From NCBI RefSeq assembly GCF_000146165.2, contig NC_004347.2, positions 1,116,001 to 1,180,000 of the forward strand: a stretch of DNA of 64,000 bases, read 5' to 3'. Positions within the stretch are counted from its first letter, which is position 1. Every line of letters starts with the position of its first letter. The position numbers were made by a program, and so were the translations under genes. Below the pieces are notes generated by a model. It was not told the DNA's origin, did no database searches, and saw nothing but the letters and a program-made list of their open reading frames with translations. Of the stretch, positions 17,819 to 27,782 are shown piece after piece. The DNA is from Shewanella oneidensis MR-1 (GTDB lineage Bacteria > Pseudomonadota > Gammaproteobacteria > Enterobacterales > Shewanellaceae).

Positions 17819-18405
17819 GGTAACCCCAGTTTTAACTAGAATACAGCCATAGCATTAAACGAAGGTTCGATGCTAAAAATTTATAAAAATAAAGGGTATG
17901 GGTTGCCGAGTGCGATTGGCACTCGGCTTAAACTGGAAATTTAAGTGAGAGGCGCACAACGCTGGCTAAATAACGAGAAACATTTAGCATGAAAGAGGTT
18001 GACTTAAATGTGAGTGATGAAAATGCATTTTTTAACACAGTGCTACATCTCCATATCAGATTAAGACTAAATTAATCATCGATAGATTGATGACTAATCA
18101 CTAATTAATTGCTCATACCATAGGCCAACTAAAAAAATAAAGCAAGCCTGGAAGTGATTCCTCATTAATAAAAGGAAAATAGAAATTAAAAGCCATCAAA
18201 ACTTATTTTTCTGTCGAGTGATCGTTACGTATAGCTGATTTTCCTCCGGAAATGCTGGCCATAAAAAACTCTTAGACTTCCAGATGGCCATCTGTTAGCT
18301 TGAGCGCAGGGCACAATTGTTGTGCGGTTTTAGTATCCATCTGCACAAGGCTAAACCTATATTGCATTTATCGCGATTGTTGAGGAATTAACAGGGGAAG
18401 AAAAG
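17819..18405. other. Long upstream region of metY
   Basis: 587 bases, AT-rich, without an ORF. The stretch 18274-18297 may hold MetJ sites; the metY ribosome site (GGGGAAG) is at 18392-18398. Confidence 0.4.
18274..18297. promoter_or_regulatory. Possible MetJ operator upstream of metY
   Basis: AGACTTCCAGATGGCCATCT contains a perfect CAGATGGCCATCTG palindrome and one 6-of-8 match to the AGACGTCT met box. Gene context (methionine biosynthesis) favours it, but the match is imperfect. Confidence 0.35.
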
Positions 18406-19698
18406 ATGAAACTTGAATCACTGGCATTACACCACGGATATGAATCAGAGGCGACGACGAAGGCAGCAGCCGTACCAATTTATCAAACCACTTCCTACAC
18501 CTTCGATGATACCCAGCATGGTGCTGATTTATTTGATTTAAAAGTCGCTGGCAATATTTATACTCGGATAATGAACCCAACCACTAGCGTATTAGAGCAA
18601 CGACTCGCCGCCATTGAAGGTGGTATAGGCGCGCTTGCTGTGGCGTCGGGGATGGCGGCTATCACCTATGCGATTCAAGCGTTAACCCAAGTCGGGGATA
18701 ATATTGTTAGTACCAGCCAGCTTTATGGCGGCACTTACAATCTGTTTGCCCATACGCTGCCACGCCAAGGTGTGGAAGTGCGCATGGCGGCCTTTGATGA
18801 TTTTGAAGAGCTCGAAGCTTTAATCGATGCCAAGACGAAGGCCTTATTTTGTGAGTCAATCGGCAACCCCGCTGGCAATATTGTCGACCTTAAACGTTTA
18901 GCCGAGATTGCCCATAAACATGGGGTGCCGCTGATTGTGGATAATACCGTGGCGACGCCTGTGTTATGCCGTCCCTTTGAGCATGGTGCCGATATCGTTA
19001 TCCACTCTCTGACTAAATACATTGGTGGCCATGGCACAACCATAGGCGGGATCATTATCGATTCGGGTAAATTCGATTGGGTGGCGAATAAAGAACGTTT
19101 TTCGCTGCTAAATCAAGCCGATCCTTCCTACCATGGTGTGGTCTACACCGAAGCCTTTGGCCCTGCGGCCTTTATTGGACGTTGTCGTGTGGTGCCGCTG
19201 CGTAATACGGGGGCAGCACTTTCACCCCATAGTGCATTCCTGTTGTTACAAGGACTTGAAACGCTGAGTCTGCGTATGGAACGTCACTGTGCTAATGCGC
19301 TCGCGTTAGCCGAGTATTTGATACTGCATCCTTCGGTAAGTTGGGTAAATTATGGCGCGCTACCAAGTAGCCCTTTCCGTGAGAATTGCGAAAAAATCAC
19401 TGGCGGTAAAGCGTCTGGGATCATCAGTTTTGGCATTAAAGCGGCTACACCTGAGGAAGGCAAAATCGCGGGTGGCAAGTTTATCGACGCCCTGAAGATG
19501 GTTTTGCGTTTAGTGAACATTGGTGATGCTAAATCGCTAGCTTGTCATCCTGCTAGCACCACCCACAGACAGCTAGATGCGAATGAACTTGCTAGAGCTG
19601 GGGTATCTGAAGATCTGATCCGTATTTCCGTCGGCATTGAACATATCGACGATATCATCGCCGATGTGTCGCAGGCGCTGGAAAAAGCCTTGGTGTAA
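18406..19698 (+). CDS. metY: O-acetylhomoserine sulfhydrylase (MetY)
   Basis: PLP enzyme that makes homocysteine from O-acetyl-homoserine (or O-succinyl-homoserine) and sulfide; cytoplasmic, methionine biosynthesis. 430 residues, typical for MetY. The start MKLESLALHHGYE is standard for the Cys/Met metabolism PLP family. Visible are NPTTSVLEQRLAA, the motif VASGMAAI, and the PLP lysine K204 in SLTKYIGGHG. Single gene with terminator. Confidence 0.93.
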   Translation: MKLESLALHHGYESEATTKAAAVPIYQTTSYTFDDTQHGADLFDLKVAGNIYTRIMNPTTSVLEQRLAAIEGGIGALAVASGMAAITYAIQALTQVGDNIVSTSQLYGGTYNLFAHTLPRQGVEVRMAAFDDFEELEALIDAKTKALFCESIGNPAGNIVDLKRLAEIAHKHGVPLIVDNTVATPVLCRPFEHGADIVIHSLTKYIGGHGTTIGGIIIDSGKFDWVANKERFSLLNQADPSYHGVVYTEAFGPAAFIGRCRVVPLRNTGAALSPHSAFLLLQGLETLSLRMERHCANALALAEYLILHPSVSWVNYGALPSSPFRENCEKITGGKASGIISFGIKAATPEEGKIAGGKFIDALKMVLRLVNIGDAKSLACHPASTTHRQLDANELARAGVSEDLIRISVGIEHIDDIIADVSQALEKALV

Positions 19699-19734
19699 GC
19701 ATTTTATCCTCACTGTTATCATCACTTGTGTATG

Positions 19735-19764
19735 AAAAGGCCGCTAACATGAGCGGCCTTTTGC
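19735..19764 (+). terminator. Terminator after metY, possibly bidirectional
   Basis: AAAGGCCGCT/AGCGGCCTTTT stem around AACATG; it lies between the convergent metY and DUF2339 genes. Confidence 0.8.
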
Positions 19765-19784
19765 GTTTGAGCGATAAACATCAC

Positions 19785-22700
19785 TCACGAATTTGCTTGT
19801 TGTTGGCGATTACGCGCCTTTTGATAGAAGTAAGATACGGTCAGTAAAATCACTCCAATCAACATAAAGGCGATGACTTTTTGCACCAGCTCGAAGGACG
19901 CCATATCGAGCAATAACACCTTGAGCGTGGCTAAGGTAAAGAGCCCTGCGGCGAGGCGGATCATGTCCGAATGTTGGGGTTTTAAGCTGATAAACATTAA
20001 TACGCTGCCATGCACCACTAATAAAATCGCACTGAGCGGCGCGGCAATCATGTTATCAAATACATAACTCCAAGTGAGATAGCTGAGCGCAAGTAACCCA
20101 TGCCAACCCCATTTCAGCCATTGCAGCGGTAAGAAGGGTCGATGTAAACGGATAGCAACGCCGCGGCGCAATATCAGCGTGGCAAGTAATGCTAAGGCGG
20201 TAAATTCGCAGAGGATCAGTAACGCGTTATTCAAATCTACTCTCAGCGATATCTCAAAATGCAGCAGGATAGGTAGCAGAGCGAAGCCAAGGCAAAGACC
20301 GTAGGCAAGGCTGTAGCTTGGTCGAATAGCAGCTTGCATCTCGTTGGCAATGTGGACGAGTAAGCCCTTTTTGGGGCCAGTATGTTTAGCCCGTCTTTGG
20401 ATCAACAGTGCAAAGTAGCCGCTGAGGGCTAAAGCTGTCATCGACCAAGCCACGACATCAATGTGATTTAATCCATACACAAGTACGGCTAATACCAGCG
20501 CAAAATAATAGGGGCTAAGTTGCCATTGAAGCGTTAACAGCTGGCGCCATTCCTCTGGGAGTTTGCGATATCGGATGAGCACAAATCCCATAACAAGTGT
20601 GCCAATCAGCAGCGCGATAAGCCCTTGCCAGATTTCAAACAGGCATAAGCTCGCTGTGGTGAGTACGGCAAGCCAAGTTAGAATTTTAGCTTCAATCTTA
20701 AGGGCTTTATGTTTGATCACATAGGCTAAGCCAAGGCTAAACAAGCCACTAAACCAGAGTGCAGCCGCGGTAAATTCCCAATAACTGCGGATGATTTTTG
20801 GCAATAAAAGCAGTGGTAAAAGAAGATAACAGCCAATTTGTATCTGCTTGGCGGCTTGAGCAAATAGGGATGTGGGATAGTATCTGCGATACCAATAATG
20901 GGTTAATAATAGGGCGGTGAATAATTCAATTCGTGCCAGTTTAGCCATCAGCGGCTGCGCTCTAAAACTCATGCTGCCCGAGAGAGTAATGCCTTCGATT
21001 ACGGCAAATAACAATGGCAGCAGCAATAGCCAAGCAGCAAACTCACTGGCTATCAGTTTGTCTTTGCTACTTAAATACAAGAGTAACAGACTAAGGAGTG
21101 GCACAATGGCGAGGTAGTAATCGCTGCTGATAAGATAAGCCGCAACCAATAGGGTCGCGACATAAAAGCCACTCAAGATTTCTTTTAGTAGATAGCTGAG
21201 TTGTCCTTCTAACTTGGAAAGTTTTAATTCATTATTTGTTAGCTGATTGATTGTAAAGAACAATCCGCCAGCACTTAAGGCTAATGCGATAAGGGGGAAG
21301 CCAAGGGCCCCCACAGGGGATAAAGTGGCCTGTTCGAGTAACGTTAAGCCTGAGAGCAGGCCATAAGCATTGAGCGCCAGTGCCATCACCAGCAAGACAT
21401 AGGCTTCTGCCCGTACTGAAATCAGTTTTTCTTTGAGGCCAATCCACAACAGTAATATTGCCTCGAGTAGCAATACTAATCCTAAGAAATCATGGCTTAA
21501 CAGATAAAGTGCCGCAAAGGCAGCAAAGCTTCCGCCAAACACCAGTAAGAGGCTACTTTGGGATTTATCGAGTCGATTTTTAAGCTTGAGGTATAGTCCT
21601 GCGCACGCCAGCGCATTGACGATAAATATTTCCCCTGCAAACTCAGTAAATTGCGTGAGTTCAAACAGCACAAATGCCAATAACGCAATCGGCAGTGCCA
21701 ACGCCCTATGGCTGAGTGTTGTTGATGAGCTAAAGATAAGTCCTACTATTCCATAGAGATAAAATAGGGCGTTAATACTGACAACGGCGAGCACTGCAGC
21801 ACTGTCCCAGTGATGGATTGGTAAATCGACAAAATAGCTGAAGGTTTCAATACAAGCGATATGTAAAAAGGCTGTTATTTCAAGCAGTAATGGCCATTGC
21901 AGTTTGCGGCTTTGGGCCAATGCCCCAGTACCTATCAGCAGTAAATAGGGGATATATAATAGCGGCGCATAGCTTTGGGATAACAGCATCATAGGTGCCG
22001 TTGAACCACCGATTAAGGCGATGACAGCAATGACTTTAGCATCGAGACGCATCGATAGGCCGTAGCCCGCTAAGGTTATCAATAGCAATAGAATGAAGCT
22101 GGCGCTGTTGGGGATAATCTCAAAATAGGGGCCAATAAAATAGGCGCACAGGTAATTTAAGATCAGCCCTAGTCCGACGATACCTGAGCCAAAGTCGGCC
22201 ATGCCTTGGCGTTTTTGACGGATAAAAATGCCGCCAGCGATTATCGCATTAGCACAGCCAAAGCCGAGCAATGCTTTACCGAGTTCGGAAAACCAATGAT
22301 TGATGGAATATTGCAGTAGATAACCAAAACCTAGGGTGAGGGTAATTATGCCAGCGACAGTCATTAAAAACACTGGCCCCAAGCCTTTGGCTTGATAGTG
22401 TTGATAGAAGCCTTTTACCTGTTCCTTAATGGCTACAAATGGAGCCATTATTGCGGCAACGCCTTGCGATAAAAAGGCTTCGACTTGCGCTTCTACTTGG
22501 TTTGTTGCTTGAGCGCCTAGTTCCGCCCGCACCTGCTTTGTTAGCTCATGGTCAGTCGCTTGCTGTGAGTCGGCATTGGGATGTTGCTCACGGGGGCGCT
22601 GCCACGGATCATCCTGCCAAGGGGAGGTTGCTTGTGGCTGAATAGAATGTGAAACCGCTTCTGACTGCTTGGCGACATCACTCCCCATAGTGTGATTGTC

Positions 22701-22922
22701 AACTGAGATCGCAATGGGGGATGGCTCAGGTGCGGCAATTTCCATTGTAATATTCGTTGGATTAGCGCCGTTATCTTGCTGTTCAAGCCTTATGCTTAAA
22801 GTATCGAGTTTGGCTGAAAATTCAGCCAGTTGGCGGCTAAGCGACGTTTGCTGCGAGAGGTGCTGCAACTTTAATTGTGCCAATTCCGCTTTGAGTTGGT
22901 CTACGTCATCCTTTAACGGCAT
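19785..22922 (-). CDS. DUF2339 multi-pass membrane protein
   Basis: 1,045 residues. The first 45 residues form a coiled coil (LKAELAQLKLQHLSQQ), followed by a hydrophilic linker to about residue 150. Then over twenty hydrophobic segments follow to the end, with DUF2339 hallmarks such as LGKALLGFGCANAIIAGG and GLSMRLDAKVIAVIALIGG. The function of the family is not established. It is not in an operon; the stop faces metY. Confidence 0.85.
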   Translation of the reverse strand: MPLKDDVDQLKAELAQLKLQHLSQQTSLSRQLAEFSAKLDTLSIRLEQQDNGANPTNITMEIAAPEPSPIAISVDNHTMGSDVAKQSEAVSHSIQPQATSPWQDDPWQRPREQHPNADSQQATDHELTKQVRAELGAQATNQVEAQVEAFLSQGVAAIMAPFVAIKEQVKGFYQHYQAKGLGPVFLMTVAGIITLTLGFGYLLQYSINHWFSELGKALLGFGCANAIIAGGIFIRQKRQGMADFGSGIVGLGLILNYLCAYFIGPYFEIIPNSASFILLLLITLAGYGLSMRLDAKVIAVIALIGGSTAPMMLLSQSYAPLLYIPYLLLIGTGALAQSRKLQWPLLLEITAFLHIACIETFSYFVDLPIHHWDSAAVLAVVSINALFYLYGIVGLIFSSSTTLSHRALALPIALLAFVLFELTQFTEFAGEIFIVNALACAGLYLKLKNRLDKSQSSLLLVFGGSFAAFAALYLLSHDFLGLVLLLEAILLLWIGLKEKLISVRAEAYVLLVMALALNAYGLLSGLTLLEQATLSPVGALGFPLIALALSAGGLFFTINQLTNNELKLSKLEGQLSYLLKEILSGFYVATLLVAAYLISSDYYLAIVPLLSLLLLYLSSKDKLIASEFAAWLLLLPLLFAVIEGITLSGSMSFRAQPLMAKLARIELFTALLLTHYWYRRYYPTSLFAQAAKQIQIGCYLLLPLLLLPKIIRSYWEFTAAALWFSGLFSLGLAYVIKHKALKIEAKILTWLAVLTTASLCLFEIWQGLIALLIGTLVMGFVLIRYRKLPEEWRQLLTLQWQLSPYYFALVLAVLVYGLNHIDVVAWSMTALALSGYFALLIQRRAKHTGPKKGLLVHIANEMQAAIRPSYSLAYGLCLGFALLPILLHFEISLRVDLNNALLILCEFTALALLATLILRRGVAIRLHRPFLPLQWLKWGWHGLLALSYLTWSYVFDNMIAAPLSAILLVVHGSVLMFISLKPQHSDMIRLAAGLFTLATLKVLLLDMASFELVQKVIAFMLIGVILLTVSYFYQKARNRQQQANS

Positions 22923-23133
22923 ATCTGTATCCTAAATACGCTATCCATAATGCATTGGGGGCATAAAAATCTAAGCTGCTAAATTCTATGCATTTGCTGT
23001 AGCGGATTGTACTGACAACTTGTGGTGTCGGCTAGTTAAAAGCCGATGTTCGGAAAATTCTGATGATGAGCATATGGGACATTTCGCAAAAAAAGCGCTA
23101 TTCGCTAGCGCTAGTTTCGCAATGTAGAAAGGG

Positions 23134-24267
23134 TTATTTTTGGGCTTGTAGGATGACAAATTTGCCATTGGAGGCAACGGTGGTGCAGTTTTTAAATAAG
23201 CGTTGTAATTTCACATGGTAAGCCAAGTGGCGATTGCCCACTATATGTAAAATCCCGCCATTTTTTAACCGACGACGGGCGTCTAAAAACATTTGCCAAG
23301 CAATATGATCGGTAATGGCTTCACCTTGGTGGAAGGGCGGATTACAGAGCACTAAATCAGGCTCGATATCTTCGGGTAAATGGGTCATGCAATCATCCCA
23401 ATGAAAATGTCCCTTGCCTTCGGCGAGTTGATTCATTGTCCAATTGGCCTTTGCCGAGGCGACAGCCATTTCGGAGTCATCGATAAAATGGATATCGGCA
23501 TTAGGATATAACTGTGCGGCGCGAAGCCCGAGCACGCCATTGCCACAGCCAAGGTCGACAACCGTGTTAAATTTTCCTTGGGGTAGATTGTCGAGCATAA
23601 TTCGTGCGCCGATATCGAGCTTGTTGGCGGCAAATACATTGCTTAAGTTACTGATTGTTAGGTTAAACTCTGGAATATTCCAGGTGATTCCATTCGGTAA
23701 AGCTCTGGGTTTTCCGTCGCTAATACAAGTGATCACTCGGGTCTTTTTCCAAGCAAGGCTAGCATTCGCCGGCCCTAAATGTTTAGCAAATAATGCCAGT
23801 AAGCTACTGTTGATCGATTTGGCCTTAGCACCCACTAACACTCTACATCCCGCTGGCAATATCTGTGACAGACGCATTAGCTGGTGGGCAAAGTAGGTGA
23901 GATTTTTCGGTAATTTCATCAACACTAAAGCGACATCTTTAGGCAAGGTATCGCGACTGGTAAACCATTGCAGGTTATCCATAGGTAACTGATTGCGATG
24001 ATGATTTTGCTCTGTACCTAAAAAACTGGTTCTGGCATCGGTTTCAACCCGAAGTGGCCAGTTGGGATTGATACGGGAGAGGGCGCAACTTAAGGCGCCA
24101 AAACTATCGTTAATAATGGCCGTTGGCACAGCGATTTGCCCACCTTCAATCAGACTATTGATTAAATGCTCGTCTGCGGCATCCCACGCTTGAAGATTAG
24201 ATTCCTGCGAAGCGGGATAGCGAAATAGTTCGAGTTCTATTCCTGCTACTGAAAATTGTGTCGTCAT
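23134..24267 (-). CDS. rlmG: 23S rRNA (guanine(1835)-N2)-methyltransferase RlmG
   Basis: SAM-dependent enzyme that methylates N2 of G1835 in 23S rRNA. The ATG at 24267 ([18 protein letters not shown]) gives 377 residues, matching E. coli RlmG (378); the longer frame to 24372 is not supported by a known homologous leader. The N-terminal pseudo-methyltransferase domain is followed by the catalytic domain with [13 protein letters not shown] (SAM binding) and the LCNPPFHQG motif of N-methyltransferases. The LQAWDAADE motif distinguishes it from RsmC. Confidence 0.9.
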   Translation of the reverse strand: MTTQFSVAGIELELFRYPASQESNLQAWDAADEHLINSLIEGGQIAVPTAIINDSFGALSCALSRINPNWPLRVETDARTSFLGTEQNHHRNQLPMDNLQWFTSRDTLPKDVALVLMKLPKNLTYFAHQLMRLSQILPAGCRVLVGAKAKSINSSLLALFAKHLGPANASLAWKKTRVITCISDGKPRALPNGITWNIPEFNLTISNLSNVFAANKLDIGARIMLDNLPQGKFNTVVDLGCGNGVLGLRAAQLYPNADIHFIDDSEMAVASAKANWTMNQLAEGKGHFHWDDCMTHLPEDIEPDLVLCNPPFHQGEAITDHIAWQMFLDARRRLKNGGILHIVGNRHLAYHVKLQRLFKNCTTVASNGKFVILQAQK

Positions 24268-24529
24268 TTTGTGTTGTGCCAATAAAAACGGTGTCAATAA
24301 AATAAGGCGCTGATTATCGCAGATTTCATGGCTGCTTGCGATGTTTGCCTTTGCGAGTGAGGGTTTGTGCATGCCGTTGATCTAATGTTGTAGCGGTTAA
24401 GTTTACCGGCCGAATTTGAATCCTTGGACTGAGACTGGGTACACTGGCGCTGTGCAAACCCGAGCGAAAAACAAAAATCAGTTTCGTTTGGCGACTAGGG
24501 GAAAGACTTGTGGTGTGCAAGGTTGGCGT

Positions 24530-25183
24530 ATGAAACAAGCAGATTTTGGATTCGAACTTGAGGCTCATCCTTTGGAGACTCCTGATGAGGCGCATGTCAT
24601 TGAGAGTCAAGATATTAGGCCGCCCATCACCTTAGTGCGGGGGTATCTGGGCAAGGCGCAACAAAATGCGTTGATTAACGAGGCGCAATCTTACCCACTT
24701 ACTCGCCCGCAAATTCAAGTGTTTGGTCGATATCATGCTATCCCTCGGCAGCAGGTATGGTATGGCGACCTAGGATGTGACTATTTATATTCAGGGTTAT
24801 TTATTCGTGCCTTACCTTGGCCTAAGTATTTGCAAAAATTACGCGATAAATTACAACGGGATTTTGAACTGGGCAGCAATGGCGTGTTAGTTAACCGTTA
24901 CGCTGATGGTCAAGATTGTATGGGCGCTCACAGCGATGATGAGCCTGAAATTGCTCACGGCAGTGATATTGCCTCAATCAGCTTAGGTGCGACTCGTGAT
25001 TTTGTGATTAAACATAAACATAGCAAGCAGAAATGCTGCATTAGTTTACATAGTGGTGACTTGTTAATTATGCACTGGCCTATGCAACGAGACTGGTTGC
25101 ACAGTGTGCCGAAGCGCCTAAAGGTCACAGAGCCTCGTTGGAACTACACATTTAGGCAACTTGTCGTTAATTATCATGGGTAA
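24530..25183 (+). CDS. AlkB-like Fe(II)/2-oxoglutarate dioxygenase
   Basis: 217 residues from the ATG at 24530 (MKQADFGFELEAH). The ORF extends upstream to a TTG at 24416 but that part has no conserved look. The 2OG-Fe(II) oxygenase signature is complete: HSDDEPE (His and Asp for iron) near 141-147, the distal His in DWLHSVPK, and the 2OG-binding Arg in EPRWNYTFRQL. It is most like the ALKBH2/3 type bacterial AlkB proteins that reverse N1-methyladenine and N3-methylcytosine damage. Divergent to rlmG. Confidence 0.85.
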   Translation: MKQADFGFELEAHPLETPDEAHVIESQDIRPPITLVRGYLGKAQQNALINEAQSYPLTRPQIQVFGRYHAIPRQQVWYGDLGCDYLYSGLFIRALPWPKYLQKLRDKLQRDFELGSNGVLVNRYADGQDCMGAHSDDEPEIAHGSDIASISLGATRDFVIKHKHSKQKCCISLHSGDLLIMHWPMQRDWLHSVPKRLKVTEPRWNYTFRQLVVNYHG

Positions 25184-25328
25184 TTGAAAGGTAATTGAGA
25201 GGTTGTTGAATTCAAAATGTTGTCGGATTTGTTGGGTTTTGAGTTGCAAAACAGGTGCTGAAATTTGATCTTTTATACTTGAAGCAGTACTCTGCGGCCA
25301 CTGGATTTACCCATGTCGAGATTTGAAT

Positions 25329-25649
25329 ATGTCCAATACCCAAGAGCAGGGCACAGTGGCTGAGACCATCAATCAGAAGTTAACTGAGAGCTTCTCACCA
25401 ACGCATTTAGAAGTGCTGAACGAAAGCCATCGTCATCATGTTCCACCTAATTCAGAGACTCACTTTAAAGTTGTAGTGATCAGCGATGAATTTGAGGGGC
25501 TCCGCTTGCTTGCTCGTCATCGCTTGGTGAACAACTGTTTAGCTAATGAGTTAGCTAATGGCGTACATGCGCTATCTATTCATACCTTTACACAAAGTGA
25601 GTGGGCAGCGGACGTCGAAGTGCCCAAAACACCTAATTGCCGCGGTTAA
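25329..25649 (+). CDS. bolA: BolA family protein
   Basis: 106 residues. The ATG at 25329 is used (MSNTQEQG) instead of the TTG at 25323. Typical BolA features: LTESFSPTHLEVLNESHRH, then FKVVVISDEFEGLRLLARHRLVN, HALSIHTFT. BolA works with monothiol glutaredoxins in iron-sulfur trafficking and can act as a regulator of cell shape genes. The conserved histidine in HALSIH is the usual cluster ligand. Has its own terminator. Confidence 0.9.
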   Translation: MSNTQEQGTVAETINQKLTESFSPTHLEVLNESHRHHVPPNSETHFKVVVISDEFEGLRLLARHRLVNNCLANELANGVHALSIHTFTQSEWAADVEVPKTPNCRG

Positions 25650-25683
25650 TTAACGCGATTTAGGACGGGTCAGAGTTAAAACA

Positions 25684-25713
25684 AAAAGCCACTTTAACAG
25701 AGTGGCTTTTTTG
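25684..25713 (+). terminator. Terminator after bolA
   Basis: AAGCCACTTTAACAGAGTGGCTT followed by six T. Confidence 0.85.
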
Positions 25714-25863
25714 TTTTAACTCAAATTGAAGGCATTCTTGGGTTTCCCTGCCGAATATTCTGTGTTAACAATATGTTCTATTTGCACGATTAAGCGCCTA
25801 TCAATCTATAAAAAGAGTGCGAATTTCATGCGGTTAACGGTTTATTTATCTTGGGAGTGGCTG

Positions 25864-26976
25864 ATGCGTTATTTGGGGGGACTGTTATTTACGGTATTGT
25901 TTTTTGGTGCGACTGGCTGTAATCCCTCATCCCAACATGCTGAACCTATTTCTAAAGCGTCCATTACTGATGCACCTCCCGTGAAGCAAGTGATTGAATG
26001 GCGTTTAGCCACCTCTTGGCCGAAAAATTTCCCCGGCTTAGGTATGGCGCCAGAGCGTTTTGCAACGCTGGTTAATGATATGTCCCATGGTCAATTGCGC
26101 ATTACCGTGCACGGCGCTGGGGAATTAATGCCTGCCTTTGCGGTATTCGACGGGGTTAGCCAAGGTAAAATTCAGATGGCCCACGCCGCTTCCTATTATT
26201 GGAAGGGCAAAACTCCCGCCTCACAGTTTTTTTCTTCGATTCCATTTGGAATGACAGCACAGGAAATGAACGGCTGGTTGCATTATGGCGGCATGGCGCT
26301 GTGGGAGGAGGTTTATCGCCCCTTTGGTATTATTCCCTTAGCAGGGGGAAATACAGGCATGCAAATGGGCGGCTGGTTTAATAAACCCATCAATACGATT
26401 GCCGACTTTAAAGGGCTGAAGATCCGAATGCCAGGGCTTGGTGGAGAGGTACTTAAGCGTGTTGGCGCCGTGCCTGTTAATATGGCTGGCAGAGAACTGT
26501 TTAGTGCGCTACAAACAGGCTCGCTTGACGCCGCCGAATGGGTTGGGCCAGTTAACGATCTCGCCTTTGGTTTGCATAAAGTCGCGAAATATTATTACTA
26601 TCCCGGTTGGCATGAACCTGGTTCCAATATGGAATTTTTGATCAACAAAGCCGCCTTTGAGAGTCTTCCCGAAGATTTGCAAACTGTCGTTAAAACAGCG
26701 GCCCGTGCTATCAATCAAGATATGTTGGATGAATACACCACGAGCAATGTCACCGCCCTCGAAACCCTCGTTAAAGAAGAAGGTGTCGAGCTTAGGGCTT
26801 TTCCGCCTGCGGTGTTAACCGAACTTGAGCGGATCTCACATCAGGTGATTGGAGAACAAGCGGAACAAGATCCTATGATGGGCAAGGTGTACCGTGCTTA
26901 TCATGCTTATGAACAGGGAGTGCGTGAATACCATAAGATTTCTGAGGACGCATACAGCCAGCAACGGCAGCATTAA
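25864..26976 (+). CDS. TRAP-type transporter substrate-binding lipoprotein
   Basis: DctP-like periplasmic binding protein, 370 residues from the ATG at 25864 (GGGAG upstream). It begins with a lipoprotein signal ending FFGATGC, so it is lipid-anchored, unusual but known for TRAP binding proteins. Motifs EWRLATSWPKNFPG, GLKIRMPGLGGEVLKR (with the conserved carboxylate-binding Arg) and AAEWVGPVND resemble the alpha-keto acid binders of TakP type. No DctQ or DctM membrane subunit is encoded next to it, so it is an orphan binding protein. Confidence 0.85.
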   Translation: MRYLGGLLFTVLFFGATGCNPSSQHAEPISKASITDAPPVKQVIEWRLATSWPKNFPGLGMAPERFATLVNDMSHGQLRITVHGAGELMPAFAVFDGVSQGKIQMAHAASYYWKGKTPASQFFSSIPFGMTAQEMNGWLHYGGMALWEEVYRPFGIIPLAGGNTGMQMGGWFNKPINTIADFKGLKIRMPGLGGEVLKRVGAVPVNMAGRELFSALQTGSLDAAEWVGPVNDLAFGLHKVAKYYYYPGWHEPGSNMEFLINKAAFESLPEDLQTVVKTAARAINQDMLDEYTTSNVTALETLVKEEGVELRAFPPAVLTELERISHQVIGEQAEQDPMMGKVYRAYHAYEQGVREYHKISEDAYSQQRQH

Positions 26977-27140
26977 TGCCATTTATTTACACAAAATGTT
27001 TATATTAGCATCTGACTGATATGAGATGATTTCATCTTAAGTTATCTTGTTATCGGTCCAAATCCATTTGATGTTATGCTTGCACCTATAAACAGATAGC
27101 GACAGTGGCGTTGTATCGCCCTGATAATTTGGAGATCTCT

Positions 27141-27650
27141 ATGCCATTACTTGATAGCTTTACCGTTGACCATACTCGGATGAATGCACCTGCCGTGCGT
27201 GTTGCCAAACATATGACGACCCCAAAAGGCGATGCGATTACCGTATTCGATCTGCGTTTTTGCGCGCCAAATAAAGATATCCTGAGCGAGCGTGGCATCC
27301 ACACTTTGGAACATTTGTTTGCGGGCTTTATGCGTGACCATTTAAATGGTGATGATGTGGAAATTATTGATATTTCTCCAATGGGCTGTCGCACTGGTTT
27401 TTATATGAGCCTGATTGGCGTGCCTACTGAACGTCAAGTAGCGGATGCGTGGCTTGCCTCAATGGAAGATGTACTGAAAGTTGTTGAACAATCTGAAATT
27501 CCTGAGCTGAACGAATATCAATGTGGCACCTATGAGATGCACTCTTTGGAGCAAGCGCAGGACATTGCACGTAATATTATCGCAGCTGGCGTGAGCGTTA
27601 ACCGCAACGATGATTTAAAACTCAGTGATGAGATTCTAGGTAAACTCTAG
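27141..27650 (+). CDS. luxS: S-ribosylhomocysteine lyase LuxS
   Basis: Cleaves S-ribosylhomocysteine to homocysteine and DPD, the precursor of autoinducer-2. 169 residues from the ATG at 27141, with TTGGAGA upstream as ribosome site. Metal ligands H54 and H58 in HTLEH, and C128 in YQCGTY, are present. RFCAPN with the catalytic cysteine near residue 40 is visible. Own terminator. LuxS and MetY in this window both concern homocysteine. Confidence 0.96.
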   Translation: MPLLDSFTVDHTRMNAPAVRVAKHMTTPKGDAITVFDLRFCAPNKDILSERGIHTLEHLFAGFMRDHLNGDDVEIIDISPMGCRTGFYMSLIGVPTERQVADAWLASMEDVLKVVEQSEIPELNEYQCGTYEMHSLEQAQDIARNIIAAGVSVNRNDDLKLSDEILGKL

Positions 27651-27684
27651 GCCGCGTATATCAGGCTTAACGCGAAAGCGTCAA

Positions 27685-27713
27685 GAAAGCGACAATAGTC
27701 GCTTTTTTTTTCT
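27685..27713 (+). terminator. Terminator after luxS
   Basis: AAAGCGAC/GTCGCTTT stem followed by eight T. Confidence 0.88.
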
Positions 27714-27782
27714 TGCAAATTCAGTTATTTTACAAAATAACAACAAACGCCGTACGCTAACAAAAAGTTTTGGGAGCTTGGT

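Noticed and set aside
22439..22935. ORFs opposite to the DUF2339 gene
   Set aside because: Shadow frames of a long coding sequence with strong family features on the other strand.
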